From Subdoligranulum sp. (GTDB lineage: Bacteria; Bacillota; Clostridia; Oscillospirales; Ruminococcaceae), in assembly GCA_004555405.1 (NCBI GenBank), contig SFIE01000019.1, positions 1 through 28,438 on the forward strand: DNA of 28,438 nt. The letters run 5' to 3'. Positions 15,450-23,616 of the stretch are shown here, one piece after another. The position numbers and the translations under genes are program-made. The notes under the pieces were generated by a model. The model saw nothing but the letters and a program-made list of their open reading frames with translations. It was not told where the DNA came from and did no database searches. The first letter of the stretch is position 1, and every line of letters starts with the position of its first letter.

Positions 15450-16637
15450 TTACAGCTCCATGATCGCCTTTTTCAAAAGCTCTGCAGCGATCTTGGTTTT
15501 TTCGGCATTGCCGAAAGCGGTCAGGCGGAAGTAGCCTTCGCCGCAAGGGCCAAAGCCGGAGCCGGGCGTGCCCACCACGCCGGTTTTTTCCAGCAGGTAA
15601 TCAAAGAATTCCCAGCTGGTCATGCCGCCGGGGCATTTCATCCACAGATAGGGGCTGTTTTTGCCGCCGCAGAACCACACGCCTGCTTCCTCAAGCGCTT
15701 TGCCGATCACCTGTGCATTGCGGCGGTAATAGTCCAGATTGTGCTGGATCTCAGCCATGCCGCTCTCGGTAAACACGGCGGCAGCACCGCGCTGCACAAT
15801 GTAGGGCACGCCGTTGAATTTGGTGGTTTGGCGGCGCAGCCACATCTGGTGCAGGCTGCGGCCCTCACGCTCCAGCTCCTCGGGCACCACGGTGTAGCCG
15901 CAGCGGGTGCCGGTGAAGCCTGCGATCTTGGAGAAGCTGCAGATCTCAATGGCGCAGGTGCGTGCGCCCTCCACCTCAAAAATGCTGCGTGCCAAGCCGG
16001 GCTCGCTTACAAAGCACTCATAGGCAGCGTCAAACAGGATCACAGCGCCGGTGGCATTGGCATGGTCCACCCATACCTTCAGCTGCTCGGGGGTGTACAC
16101 AGCGCCGGTGGGGTTGCTGGGGCTGCAGATATAAATGATGTCTGCCTTCACATTGGGGTCAGGCATGGGCAGGAAATTGTTGCTTTCGTCACACTTGGCG
16201 TAGATCACCTTGCGGCCGTCCGAAACATTATCGTCCACATAAGTGGGATATACGGGATCAGGCACCAGCACCGTGTTGTTGACATCAAACAGGCCCAGCA
16301 CATTGGCCAGATCGCTCTTGGCGCCGTCCGAGATAAAGATCTCGCCGCTTTTCAGGTTCACACCGTGGCCGGCATAATAATCGCGCACGGCATCCTTTAA
16401 AAAGTCATAGCCCTGCTCAGGGCCGTAGCCATGAAAGCCCTCGGCCGTGCCCATTTCGTCCACAGCCTTGTGCATAGCCTCCACCACGCACTTGGCCAGC
16501 GGCAGCGTGACATCGCCGATGCTCAGCTTGATCACCTCACGGTCAGGATTTGCCTTCTGGAATTCTGCAGCCTTGCGGGCCACGGTGCTGAACAGATAGC
16601 TGTCGGCCAGTTCAGCGTAATGCTTGTTGATGTTCAT
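15450..16637 (-). CDS. dapL: LL-diaminopimelate aminotransferase
   Basis: PLP enzyme that converts tetrahydrodipicolinate directly to LL-diaminopimelate in lysine/peptidoglycan synthesis. It is 395 residues. Visible are the fold-type I aminotransferase motifs: YGPEQGYDFLKDAV, CSPSNPTGA, FDAAYECF, the PLP Schiff-base Lys237 in SFSKIAGFTGTRCGY, and a late GYFRLTAFG with the substrate-carboxylate Arg. The start at 16637 (MNINKHYAEL) follows AGAGGGG (16648-16654, minus strand). The in-frame ATG at 16688 precedes that site. It is downstream of dapF in the same direction, 91 nt apart, consistent with two successive steps of one pathway being co-transcribed. Confidence 0.95.
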   Translation of the reverse strand: MNINKHYAELADSYLFSTVARKAAEFQKANPDREVIKLSIGDVTLPLAKCVVEAMHKAVDEMGTAEGFHGYGPEQGYDFLKDAVRDYYAGHGVNLKSGEIFISDGAKSDLANVLGLFDVNNTVLVPDPVYPTYVDDNVSDGRKVIYAKCDESNNFLPMPDPNVKADIIYICSPSNPTGAVYTPEQLKVWVDHANATGAVILFDAAYECFVSEPGLARSIFEVEGARTCAIEICSFSKIAGFTGTRCGYTVVPEELEREGRSLHQMWLRRQTTKFNGVPYIVQRGAAAVFTESGMAEIQHNLDYYRRNAQVIGKALEEAGVWFCGGKNSPYLWMKCPGGMTSWEFFDYLLEKTGVVGTPGSGFGPCGEGYFRLTAFGNAEKTKIAAELLKKAIMEL

Positions 16638-16728
16638 AATAAACAGTCCCCTCTCTGTAAATTTTGTGGGCCGTTCAAATGCGCCCACGCGGTTTTATAC
16701 ACGGTGCATTTCGCACAGTATGACGAAT

Positions 16729-17583
16729 TTATTCGGGCAGAATGGCCTTGCCCTCGTACACGGTTTTGGCAGGGCCTGTCATCAGCACGCTGCCGTCGGC
16801 ACAAACGCGAATGCTCAGCACGCCGCCCAGAAGCTGCACCTGCACATCGGTTTCGCGCTGGCAGATTCCTTCTTCCACCATGGCGGCCACGGTGGCGCAG
16901 GTGCCGGTGCCGCAGGCATAGGTTTCGCCGCTGCCGCGCTCCCACACGCGCATGATCAGGTGCGTTTCATCCACGACCTGCACAAACTCGGTGTTTACGC
17001 CCTCGGGAAAGTTTTCGTGCTTTTCAAAGGCCGGGCCGATCTTTTCGATATCCAGCCCGGGCACATCCTCGCAGTGTACCACACAGTGCGGATTGCCCAC
17101 GCTGATGCAGCTGGCCTGATATTGCCTGCCCTGCACGGTGATGGGGGCCTTTACCAGCGGCCCCTCGCCCATGTTCACAGCCGGAAGATCGGCAGCCTTG
17201 GTGCTGTAGCAGCCCATTTCCACTTGCCAGCAATCATTGCCTTTATAGTGCAGCGTTTTCAAGCCGCTCAGGGTATCCACCCGCAGCACCTTTTCGCCTG
17301 CCAGCACAGGCACATGCTCATGCAGCCACTGGGCAACGCAGCGAATGCCGTTGCCGCACATTTTGCCCTCGCTGCCATCGGCGTTGAACATACGCATAGT
17401 GGCGTGGGCTGTGGGGGATTGGGGTGTGCAAATGCAGATAATGCCGTCAGCTCCCACCGAAAAGTGGCGGCGGGAAAGCTGCCGGGCCCATTCGGCGATC
17501 TGCAGGGGCAGGCCGGTTTTGCGGCAGTCCAGATAAATATAATCGTTGGCACAGCCCTGCATTTTGGTAAAAGCCAGTTCCAC
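16729..17583 (-). CDS. dapF: diaminopimelate epimerase
   Basis: Cofactor-independent racemase that converts LL- to meso-diaminopimelate for peptidoglycan and lysine. It is 284 residues, normal for the family. The two catalytic thiols are visible: Cys76 in KMCGNGIRC and Cys224 in ACGTGTCA. The N-terminal FTKMQGCANDYIYLD matches, with Cys at position 11 where many relatives have Gly or Ser. The start is a GTG (17581-17583): AGGAG (17593-17597, minus strand) lies 9 nt upstream and no in-frame ATG fits. It is the first gene of a dapF-dapL operon driven by the promoter at 17711-17739. Confidence 0.96.
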   Translation of the reverse strand: MELAFTKMQGCANDYIYLDCRKTGLPLQIAEWARQLSRRHFSVGADGIICICTPQSPTAHATMRMFNADGSEGKMCGNGIRCVAQWLHEHVPVLAGEKVLRVDTLSGLKTLHYKGNDCWQVEMGCYSTKAADLPAVNMGEGPLVKAPITVQGRQYQASCISVGNPHCVVHCEDVPGLDIEKIGPAFEKHENFPEGVNTEFVQVVDETHLIMRVWERGSGETYACGTGTCATVAAMVEEGICQRETDVQVQLLGGVLSIRVCADGSVLMTGPAKTVYEGKAILPE

Positions 17584-17710
17584 GGTGTTTCTCTCCTCTC
17601 ATCATGGCGAAAGCCTTTCTGCTTTTTCCCGGGCGATCCGATGGGGCACGCCCCTGCGGCGGATCAGCGCTGAGAATTGGCGGTACGGCCCTTATTTATA
17701 TACCTTATAT

Positions 17711-17739
17711 ATTATACAGATTTTCCCCGCTTTGTACAA
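17711..17739 (-). promoter_or_regulatory. promoter of dapF-dapL
   Basis: On the minus strand, TTGTAC (17734-17739), a 17-nt spacer and a perfect TATAAT (17711-17716). It leaves a leader of roughly 120 nt before the GTG start of dapF; I see no lysine-riboswitch core in it. Confidence 0.7.
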
Positions 17740-17798
17740 GAAGAATCTGGCGTGCTGCCTGTACTCCGCAAAAAAGCACAAAACTTTGCAATAGGGTG

Positions 17799-17829
17799 TT
17801 GACAGAATCCCCCAGATGGGCTATATAAT
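17799..17829 (+). promoter_or_regulatory. promoter of acpP
   Basis: Perfect TTGACA (17799-17804), then TATAAT at 17824-17829 (19-nt spacer) or the overlapping TATATA at 17822-17827 (17-nt spacer). It sits about 36 nt upstream of the acpP start. Confidence 0.7.
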
Positions 17830-17864
17830 TTATAGTAAACTTGATTTCTAAGGAGCAATGAACG

Positions 17865-18101
17865 ATGGATACCCAGATTTTTGAAAAAATCCGTGACCTG
17901 CTGGCCGAGCAGCTGGACATTCCTGCTGATTCGATCACCCCTGAAAGCGATATCATCGACGACCTTGAGGCTGACAGCCTCACCGTGCTGGATATGGTGA
18001 TGACGCTGGAGGATGAATTTGACATCGAGATCCCCGACGAGGATGTGGAAAAGCTGCGCACCGTAGGCAGCGTGGTTTCCTATGTAGAAGACCACACCTG
18101 A
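17865..18101 (+). CDS. acpP: acyl carrier protein
   Basis: 78-residue acidic four-helix protein that carries acyl chains on a phosphopantetheine arm in fatty-acid synthesis. The attachment site is Ser38 in the DSL motif of LEADSLTVLDMVM, and the EDEFDIEIPDED block that follows is typical. AGGAG (17851-17855) lies 9 nt before the ATG at 17865. An ATG at 17858 is out of frame. It stands alone, without visible fab genes, between a strong promoter and a terminator hairpin, so it may be the housekeeping ACP or a stand-alone copy. Confidence 0.95.
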   Translation: MDTQIFEKIRDLLAEQLDIPADSITPESDIIDDLEADSLTVLDMVMTLEDEFDIEIPDEDVEKLRTVGSVVSYVEDHT

Positions 18102-18117
18102 TTTGTAAGGTGCTATC

Positions 18118-18173
18118 ATCCCCTGCGCGCAGTTTGTGCCCTTTGGCTTCTGCCCGCTGCGCAGGGGATTTTT
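18118..18173 (+). terminator. terminator after acpP
   Basis: ATCCCCTGCGC (18118-18128) pairs with GCGCAGGGGAT (18159-18169), with a 30-nt loop and a short T run (18169-18173). The long loop makes it less certain than the others. It could also be part of the proS leader. Confidence 0.6.
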
Positions 18174-18186
18174 GTCGTTTTTGCCG

Positions 18187-18241
18187 TGCCCCGAGCATCG
18201 GTTTGTTTTTTTTGAGGGTGCAGCCTCTCGGGGCAGGCTGC
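18187..18241 (+). promoter_or_regulatory. possible alternative-pairing leader before proS
   Basis: TGCCCCGAG (18187-18195) is exactly complementary to CTCGGGGCA (18227-18235). The same downstream bases form the loop of a 7-bp hairpin, GCAGCCT (18220-18226)/AGGCTGC (18235-18241). A weak 4-bp hairpin, CCGA-GCA-TCGG (18191-18201), is followed by TTTG and eight T. These structures exclude one another and end 21 nt before the proS ATG. A regulatory role is speculative. Confidence 0.3.
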
Positions 18242-18262
18242 CGTATAAGAACAGGAGTAAAC

Positions 18263-19702
18263 ATGAGCGCAGACAACAAAAAGCTGGTTCAGGCCATCAC
18301 CAGCCAGGAAGAAAATTTTGCTCAGTGGTATACCGATATCTGCCTGAAAGCAGAAATGGTGGACTACGCCAGCGTAAAGGGCTTTATGATCATGCGCCCC
18401 TACGGCCAGGCCATTTGGGAAAATATGCAGCATATTCTCGACACCGAGTTCAAGCGCACCGGCCATGAGAATGTGGCCATGCCCGTGCTGATCCCCGAAA
18501 GCCTGCTGAAAAAAGAGGGTGAGCTGGTAAACGGCTTTGCCCCCGAGGTAGCCTGGGTCACCATGGGCGGCAGCGAGCCTCTGGAAGAGCGTTTGGCTGT
18601 GCGCCCCACCAGCGAAACCATGTTCTGCGATCACTGGGCTCATGTGCTGCACAGCTATCGCGAGCTGCCCATGCTGTACAACCAGTGGTGCAGTGTTGTG
18701 CGCTGGGAAAAAACCACTCGCCCCTTCCTGCGCAGCCGTGAATTCTGGTGGCAGGAAGGCCACACCATTCACGAAACCGCCGATGAGGCACGCGCCGAAA
18801 CCGAGCAGCAGCTGAACTGCTATGCCGATTTTGCCGAAAAGTCGCTGTGCATTCCCGTGGTGCGCGGCCGCAAAACCGACAAGGAAAAGTTTGCCGGCGC
18901 TGAGGCCACCTATACCATCGAAGGCATGATGAAGGACGGCAAAAGCCTGCAGTGCGGCACCAGCCACTACTTTGGCGATAAGTTCAGCCGCGCCTATGAT
19001 GTTACCTTCCAGGGCCGCGACAACAAGCTGCAGTATCCGTTCCAGACCAGCTGGGGCATGACCACCCGCATGATCGGCGCTGTGATCATGACCCACGGCG
19101 ATGATAACGGCCTGATCCTGCCCCCCGCCATCGCCCCCTTCCAGGTGGTGATCGTGCCCATTGCCGCCCACAAGCCCGGCGTGAGCGAAAAGGCAGCCGA
19201 GCTGGCACAGCGCGTAAGCGCCTTTGCCCGCGTAAAGCTGGATAACAGCGACAACAGCCCCGGCTGGAAGTTCAGCCAGTGGGAGATGAAGGGCGTTCCC
19301 CTGCGCCTTGAGATCGGCCCCAAGGATATGGAACAGAACCAGTGCGTTCTGGTGCGCCGCGACACCCGCGAAAAGATCGTGTGCAGTCTGGACGAGCTGG
19401 AAACCCGTATTCCCGAGGTTTTGGAGGCTCTGGCCAAGAACCTGTACGAGCGTGCGCTGGAAAACCGCGAGGCCCGCACCTACACCGCCACCACGCTGGA
19501 CGAAGTGAAAGAGATCGCTTCCAGCAAAACCGGTTTCATCAAAACCATGTGGTGCGGCGATCTTGCCTGCGAGCTGAAGATGAAAGAGGAAGCCGGCCTG
19601 AGCAGCCGCTGCATACCCTTTGCACAGGAGCACCTGAGCGATGTGTGCCCCTGCTGCGGTAAGCCCGCCCAGTCCATGGTGGTTTGGGGCATCGCCTACT
19701 AA
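18263..19702 (+). CDS. proS: prolyl-tRNA synthetase, short archaeal/eukaryal type
   Basis: 479 residues. Class II synthetase that charges tRNA-Pro with proline. It is of the shorter form without the bacterial insertion (editing) domain. Visible are the N-terminal FAQWYTDICLKAEMVDYASVKGFM block, RPTSETM, the motif 2 region RWEKTTRPFLRSREFWWQEGHT, and the C-terminal domain with cysteines in WCGDLACE and CPCCGK, ending in a Tyr as in archaeal-type ProRS. The ATG at 18263 is chosen for AGGAG (18253-18257). The in-frame ATG at 18110 lies upstream of the leader hairpins and adds untypical sequence. It follows acpP after a structured 160-nt gap and is closed by the hairpin at 19718-19758. Confidence 0.96.
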   Translation: MSADNKKLVQAITSQEENFAQWYTDICLKAEMVDYASVKGFMIMRPYGQAIWENMQHILDTEFKRTGHENVAMPVLIPESLLKKEGELVNGFAPEVAWVTMGGSEPLEERLAVRPTSETMFCDHWAHVLHSYRELPMLYNQWCSVVRWEKTTRPFLRSREFWWQEGHTIHETADEARAETEQQLNCYADFAEKSLCIPVVRGRKTDKEKFAGAEATYTIEGMMKDGKSLQCGTSHYFGDKFSRAYDVTFQGRDNKLQYPFQTSWGMTTRMIGAVIMTHGDDNGLILPPAIAPFQVVIVPIAAHKPGVSEKAAELAQRVSAFARVKLDNSDNSPGWKFSQWEMKGVPLRLEIGPKDMEQNQCVLVRRDTREKIVCSLDELETRIPEVLEALAKNLYERALENREARTYTATTLDEVKEIASSKTGFIKTMWCGDLACELKMKEEAGLSSRCIPFAQEHLSDVCPCCGKPAQSMVVWGIAY

Positions 19703-19717
19703 AACAGGATAACCCCC

Positions 19718-19758
19718 ATACGCATACTGTCGCTTTTATCGGCGGTATGCGTATTTTT
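19718..19758 (+). terminator. terminator after proS
   Basis: 10-bp stem ATACGCATAC (19718-19727)/GTATGCGTAT (19745-19754), then TTTT. The ribosome binding site of the next gene begins about 6 nt later, so it may act as an attenuator for the CoA-transferase gene, for which I find no separate promoter. Confidence 0.75.
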
Positions 19759-19775
19759 ATAAGAGGAGCAAAACT

Positions 19776-21098
19776 ATGCTGAGTGAACTGAAACAAAAAT
19801 TTGTATCCCCCGAACAGGCCGTTATGGCTGTGCAAAGCGGCGATTGGGTGGATTATGGCTTCGGCGCAGGCTTTCCCGATCTTTTGGACAGTGCCCTTGC
19901 CGCCCGAAAAGAAGAGCTGCACGATGTCAAGATCCGCGGCGGTTTGGTGATCCGCCCGCGCATCGAGGTTGTGGAATGTGACCCCGAGCAAACCGCTTTC
20001 CACTATTACAGCTGGCATATCGGTGACTATGAGCGCAAGCTGCAAAGCCGCGGCCTTGTCAGCTTTATGCCCACCATTCTGCGCTCGCTGCCCACGCTGT
20101 ACCGCCGCGGCATGATCCGTGTGGATGTGGCCTTTGTGCCGGTTTCTGCGCCGGACGAAGCCGGTTACTGCGGCCTGGGCATTTCCAACTACACATGGCA
20201 CACCATTTACAAAGCCGCCCGCACCGTGATCTTCGAGATCAACGAGCATCTGCCCCGCCTGCAGGGCGTGCAGGGCTCGCACCGTGTGCATCTTTCTGAG
20301 GCCGACTATATCGTTGAGGGCACTCACGAGCCGCTGCCGCTGCGCTCTTACCGCGAGCCCAGCGAGGTGGATAAGCGCATTGCCCAGCTGGTGGTAAACG
20401 AAATTCCGGACGGTGCCTGCCTTTCGCTTGGTGTGGGCGGTGTGCCCTACACGGTGGCGCGTATGCTGGCCGAAAGTGACCTGAAAGACCTTGGCTGCCA
20501 CACCGGCACCATCAGCGATGCCTTCTTAGAGCTGTACAAGGCCGGTAAACTCACCAATGCCCGCAAAGAGATCGATGCCGGGCGCAGTGCGTGGAACCTT
20601 GCCATGGGCAGTCAGGCTTTGTATGACTGGCTGGATGCCGAACCCGATATTTTCCACCCCGGTGATCTGGATTACATCCATTCCCCCGAACGCATGGGCG
20701 GCATCCGCAATTTCATCAGCATCAACGGCGGTGTTGAGCTGGATCTGATGGGCCAGGAAAATGCCGAGAGTGCCGGCACACGCCAGCTTTCGGGCATTGG
20801 CGGCCAGCTGGACTTTTTGGAGGGCGCATACCGCAGCGAAGGCGGCAAGGGCTTTATCTGCCTGAACAGCGTACACACAAAAAAAGACGGCAGCTTGAAA
20901 TCCAACATTGTTCCGTTTATCCCGGGCGGCAGCACCGTTTCGGCCCCGCGCACCATGGTGCAGTATGTGGCCACAGAATACGGCGTGGTGCGCCTGAGCG
21001 GGCTTTCGCTGCGTGAGCGTGCGCAGGCCATGGCCAGCATCGCCCACCCCGATTTCCGCGAAGAATTGCTGCGCTACGCTGCCGAGAATTTCCACTGA
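19776..21098 (+). CDS. butyryl-/4-hydroxybutyrate-CoA:acetate CoA-transferase family protein lacking the catalytic Glu
   Basis: 440 residues, close to butyryl-CoA:acetate CoA-transferases. Family blocks are VQSGDWVDYGFGAGFP, YSWHIGDYERK (the But primer region WNSWHM), LSLGVGGVPYTVA, KAGKLTNARK, and SGIGGQLDFLEGAYRSEGGKGFI. In characterised relatives a catalytic Glu lies in an HTE motif (Glu238 of 4-hydroxybutyrate CoA-transferase). Here residues 242-244 read His-Thr-Gly (codons CAC ACC GGC, near 20500), so the Glu that forms the CoA-thioester intermediate appears to be replaced by Gly244. It may be a divergent paralogue with altered or lost activity. AGGAG (19764-19768) precedes the ATG at 19776. 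It is monocistronic apart from possible read-through from proS. Confidence 0.85.
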   Translation: MLSELKQKFVSPEQAVMAVQSGDWVDYGFGAGFPDLLDSALAARKEELHDVKIRGGLVIRPRIEVVECDPEQTAFHYYSWHIGDYERKLQSRGLVSFMPTILRSLPTLYRRGMIRVDVAFVPVSAPDEAGYCGLGISNYTWHTIYKAARTVIFEINEHLPRLQGVQGSHRVHLSEADYIVEGTHEPLPLRSYREPSEVDKRIAQLVVNEIPDGACLSLGVGGVPYTVARMLAESDLKDLGCHTGTISDAFLELYKAGKLTNARKEIDAGRSAWNLAMGSQALYDWLDAEPDIFHPGDLDYIHSPERMGGIRNFISINGGVELDLMGQENAESAGTRQLSGIGGQLDFLEGAYRSEGGKGFICLNSVHTKKDGSLKSNIVPFIPGGSTVSAPRTMVQYVATEYGVVRLSGLSLRERAQAMASIAHPDFREELLRYAAENFH

Positions 21099-21114
21099 TC
21101 CAAAGCCTGATATA

Positions 21115-21152
21115 ACAAAGCGGCCCCCTTTTGGCTAAGGGGGCCGCTTTGT
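21115..21152. terminator. terminator shared by the CoA-transferase gene and the pilus-like operon
   Basis: 14-bp stem ACAAAGCGGCCCCC (21115-21128)/GGGGGCCGCTTTGT (21139-21152) with a 10-nt loop. The arms end in AAAG/CTTT, and TTTGTTATA follows on the minus strand. It is placed between convergent transcription units. Confidence 0.75.
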
Positions 21153-21209
21153 GCGTTTTCAGGATGTTAAAAGGCAGGCCCGCTGTTTTGGGCCGCCCCG
21201 TTTGTATTT

Positions 21210-22424
21210 TTATCGATCAGGGGTGCTCAAGCTGCGCAGATCCAGCATTTTATAGCTGAATATTGCCTTGGATTGCGGATAATCCCGCTTCATCTGCTTG
21301 CTTATGCGGGCAAAAATATTTTCCGCTGAGTCCAGCTTTGCGCCGGGCAGCAGCACCCAATACTGCGCTGCTCCCATGCGGGTAAACGGATCGCCCGCGC
21401 GCAGGCTGTGCTGCAGGCTGGTTTCCATTTGGCGCATATACACTGCGCTTTCTTCGGGCGAAACATCCTGACTGTTCAGGCGCACCACCATGATCTGCGC
21501 GCTGGTTTTATAGCGCTTCATCTCGCGCAGCTGCAGGTTGACAATGGCACGGAATGTATCGTTGCTGCAATAAAAAGCCTCGAGTGTTTGATCTTCGCAA
21601 AACAAAAATCCGCGAATATCCCGCTCGTCTACATCCTGCCCGTACAGCTGCTGCATCGCCGCGATCTTTTCGGCCTCCAATTCGGGCGAAGGCGCTGTGC
21701 CGTAGGTTTGCTGATACAGCTGGCGGATATGATCGTAATGATCAATGGCCTTGCGCGGCGCTTTGCTGGCCACCAGCGCACGCATAAGATACACGCTGAA
21801 TTCCTCGGCCAGCGGGTCCAGCCGGATCACCCGGTTGCAAAGCTTTACCAGCTCCTGCAGGCGTTTTTGCTGCATCAGATTGGCGGCAGCATTGCGGCAA
21901 AGGCGCAAATACAGCGAGCGATAGTAGGCATTCAGGTTCAGGCACCACAGCTCGGCCGCGCATTCGGGCAGGAAATCGTCTTTATACATAAAAAACGCCT
22001 GCTTCTCCAGCTCGATCCTCTTTTGGAGATCGGTCTCCTCGTGTTCACGCTGACACAAGCTTTCAAACACATCAATATCCACCACGGTTTCCGGCTCGGA
22101 CGACCAGCGGTAAAAGCTGCCCTCGCACCGAACCAGCTGTTTGGTGTCGGTAAAGCCCATATCCGCCAGCGCCGCGCGCAAGCGGCTGATGTTGTTTTGC
22201 AGCGTGCTGGACGGGTTTGTATTGTCCGGCCAGAACATTTCGATCAGTTCCTGCGTGGAAACGCCGGTTTCTCTGTGCAGGATCAAATAGGCCGCCAGAG
22301 TCCAAAGGCGGCCCGCGCGGCCGTTCAAATCAATGGACACCGGCTCTGCCATGCCGGGCTTCCAAATGCTGAACCCGCCCAGCATATTGACTTTTATCAC
22401 ATTTTCCTGCATTTTATCGTACAT
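21210..22424 (-). CDS. SARP/BTAD-type transcription regulator with degenerate GGDEF-like C-terminus
   Basis: 404 residues. Res. 10-115 form a winged-helix DNA-binding domain of OmpR/SARP type (LWTLAAYLILH, STQELIEMFWPD, NNISRLRAAL). Res. 118-265 form an all-helical BTAD/TPR-like region (DIDVFESLC, AIDHYDHIRQLYQQTYG). Res. 285-395 resemble a GGDEF domain in layout, but the signature is GAAQY (351-355), after LRAGDPFTRM, so diguanylate cyclase activity is unlikely. The start at 22424 is preferred: AAGGA (22433-22437, minus strand) lies 8 nt upstream and overlaps the alternative ATG at 22433. It is the last gene of the pilus-like operon, 51 nt after the PilT-type ATPase. A role as its regulator is inferred. 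Confidence 0.8.
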   Translation of the reverse strand: MYDKMQENVIKVNMLGGFSIWKPGMAEPVSIDLNGRAGRLWTLAAYLILHRETGVSTQELIEMFWPDNTNPSSTLQNNISRLRAALADMGFTDTKQLVRCEGSFYRWSSEPETVVDIDVFESLCQREHEETDLQKRIELEKQAFFMYKDDFLPECAAELWCLNLNAYYRSLYLRLCRNAAANLMQQKRLQELVKLCNRVIRLDPLAEEFSVYLMRALVASKAPRKAIDHYDHIRQLYQQTYGTAPSPELEAEKIAAMQQLYGQDVDERDIRGFLFCEDQTLEAFYCSNDTFRAIVNLQLREMKRYKTSAQIMVVRLNSQDVSPEESAVYMRQMETSLQHSLRAGDPFTRMGAAQYWVLLPGAKLDSAENIFARISKQMKRDYPQSKAIFSYKMLDLRSLSTPDR

Positions 22425-22475
22425 ATTATCCATCCTTACGGTAACATTCGATACCGTTTTTTTACAGGGATCATT

Positions 22476-23546
22476 TTACACGCCCAAGCGACGGCTCATG
22501 TTTTCATAATTGGTACAATAGGTCAGTGCGGTGTCTTTGGTGATTTTTCCGGCCTGCACCAGCTCCAGCAGTGCCATATCCATGGTGCGCATTCCCAGTG
22601 CGCCGCCGCTGGCAATGGCAGCATCCAACTGATGGGTTTTGCTCTCGCGGATCATATTGCGAATGGCCATGGTGGTATACATGATCTCAAACACCGGCAG
22701 CGGCTTGCCGTTTACATCCGGCACAAGCTGCTGGCTGATCACCGCCTGCAGCACCATGGATAACTGCAGCCGGATCTGCTGCTGCTGATTGGGCGGGAAA
22801 GCATCGATAATGCGGTCAATGGTGTTGGCCGCGCCGGTGGTGTGCAGGCTGGAAAGCAGCAGCTGGCCGGTTTCTGCGGCCGACATGGCCACTTCCATGG
22901 TTTCTTTATCGCGCATTTCCCCCAGCAGGATCACATCCGGGCTTTCCCGCAGCGCCCCCCGCAGCGCCGCCACATAGCTGGGGCAGTCGATGGGGATCTC
23001 GCGCTGGCTCACAATGCACTTTTCATGCCGGTGGATATACTCCACCGGGTCCTCCAGCGTTAAAATATGGCCCGAGCGGGTGTGATTGATGCGGTTCACA
23101 AGGCAGGCCAGCGTGGTGGATTTGCCCGATCCCGCACATCCGGTGATCAGCGCCACACCTTTTTTCAGGTCTGCCACGCGCATAACCTCGGGCGGGATCT
23201 GCATTTCTTCGGCGGTGGGCAGGCCAAAACGGATCACGCGCACCACCGCGCCGATGCTGCCGCGCTGGCGGTATAAATTCACGCGAAAACGCCCCACACC
23301 GGCCAGTGAAAAAGAAAAATCGTCGTCGGTAGCGCTTCCCTGCACACACACAGCCTCGCGCCCTGCCAACCGGTAAATGGCTGCCGCAAAATTTTGCGTA
23401 TCCTGCGGGTTCAGGCTGCCCTGCTCCTGCATGCGGTGCTGCTCGCCCTGCACCTTGAAAGTAAGGGGCAGGCCTGCCACCACAAAGATATCCGATGCGC
23501 CGCAGTCTATGCCCTGCTGCAGAATTTGATTGATGTTGATCTCCAT
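22476..23546 (-). CDS. PilT-type secretion/twitching ATPase
   Basis: 356 residues. Hexameric ATPase of the type II secretion/type IV pilus superfamily, acting at the inner membrane base. Visible are the Walker A GCAGSGKSTT (res. 136-145; Cys-Ala where PilT usually has Pro-Thr), the Asp box LTLEDPVEYIH, the Walker B VILLGEMRDKETM, the His box SLHTTGAANTIDRI, and the C-terminal AIRNMIRE (294-301), a hallmark of PilT rather than PilB. It lacks the N-terminal domain and zinc cysteines of PilB. AGGA lies 11 nt before the ATG, adjoining a short hairpin (23560-23576). It lies downstream of the GspF-like and pilin-like genes. With no extension ATPase in the window, it may be the sole motor or work with one encoded elsewhere. 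Confidence 0.92.
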   Translation of the reverse strand: MEININQILQQGIDCGASDIFVVAGLPLTFKVQGEQHRMQEQGSLNPQDTQNFAAAIYRLAGREAVCVQGSATDDDFSFSLAGVGRFRVNLYRQRGSIGAVVRVIRFGLPTAEEMQIPPEVMRVADLKKGVALITGCAGSGKSTTLACLVNRINHTRSGHILTLEDPVEYIHRHEKCIVSQREIPIDCPSYVAALRGALRESPDVILLGEMRDKETMEVAMSAAETGQLLLSSLHTTGAANTIDRIIDAFPPNQQQQIRLQLSMVLQAVISQQLVPDVNGKPLPVFEIMYTTMAIRNMIRESKTHQLDAAIASGGALGMRTMDMALLELVQAGKITKDTALTYCTNYENMSRRLGV

Positions 23547-23616
23547 ATCGCTTTATATCCTGCGGAAAGGCCGCAGCGCTCCTTTCGGTGTAAAATTTGA
23601 ATGCCGCACGGTGCTG

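Noticed and set aside
17584..17710. Lysine riboswitch upstream of dapF
   Set aside because: The leader of about 120 nt is shorter than the lysine riboswitch and shows no recognisable core.
18102..18262. T-box leader for proS
   Set aside because: Only AGGGTG is reminiscent of the T-box; the leader is too short and there is no visible specifier stem or full T-box consensus.
21408..22763. Plus-strand frame of 451 codons across the SARP-like and PilT-like genes
   Set aside because: It crosses two well-supported minus-strand genes and shows no family motif.
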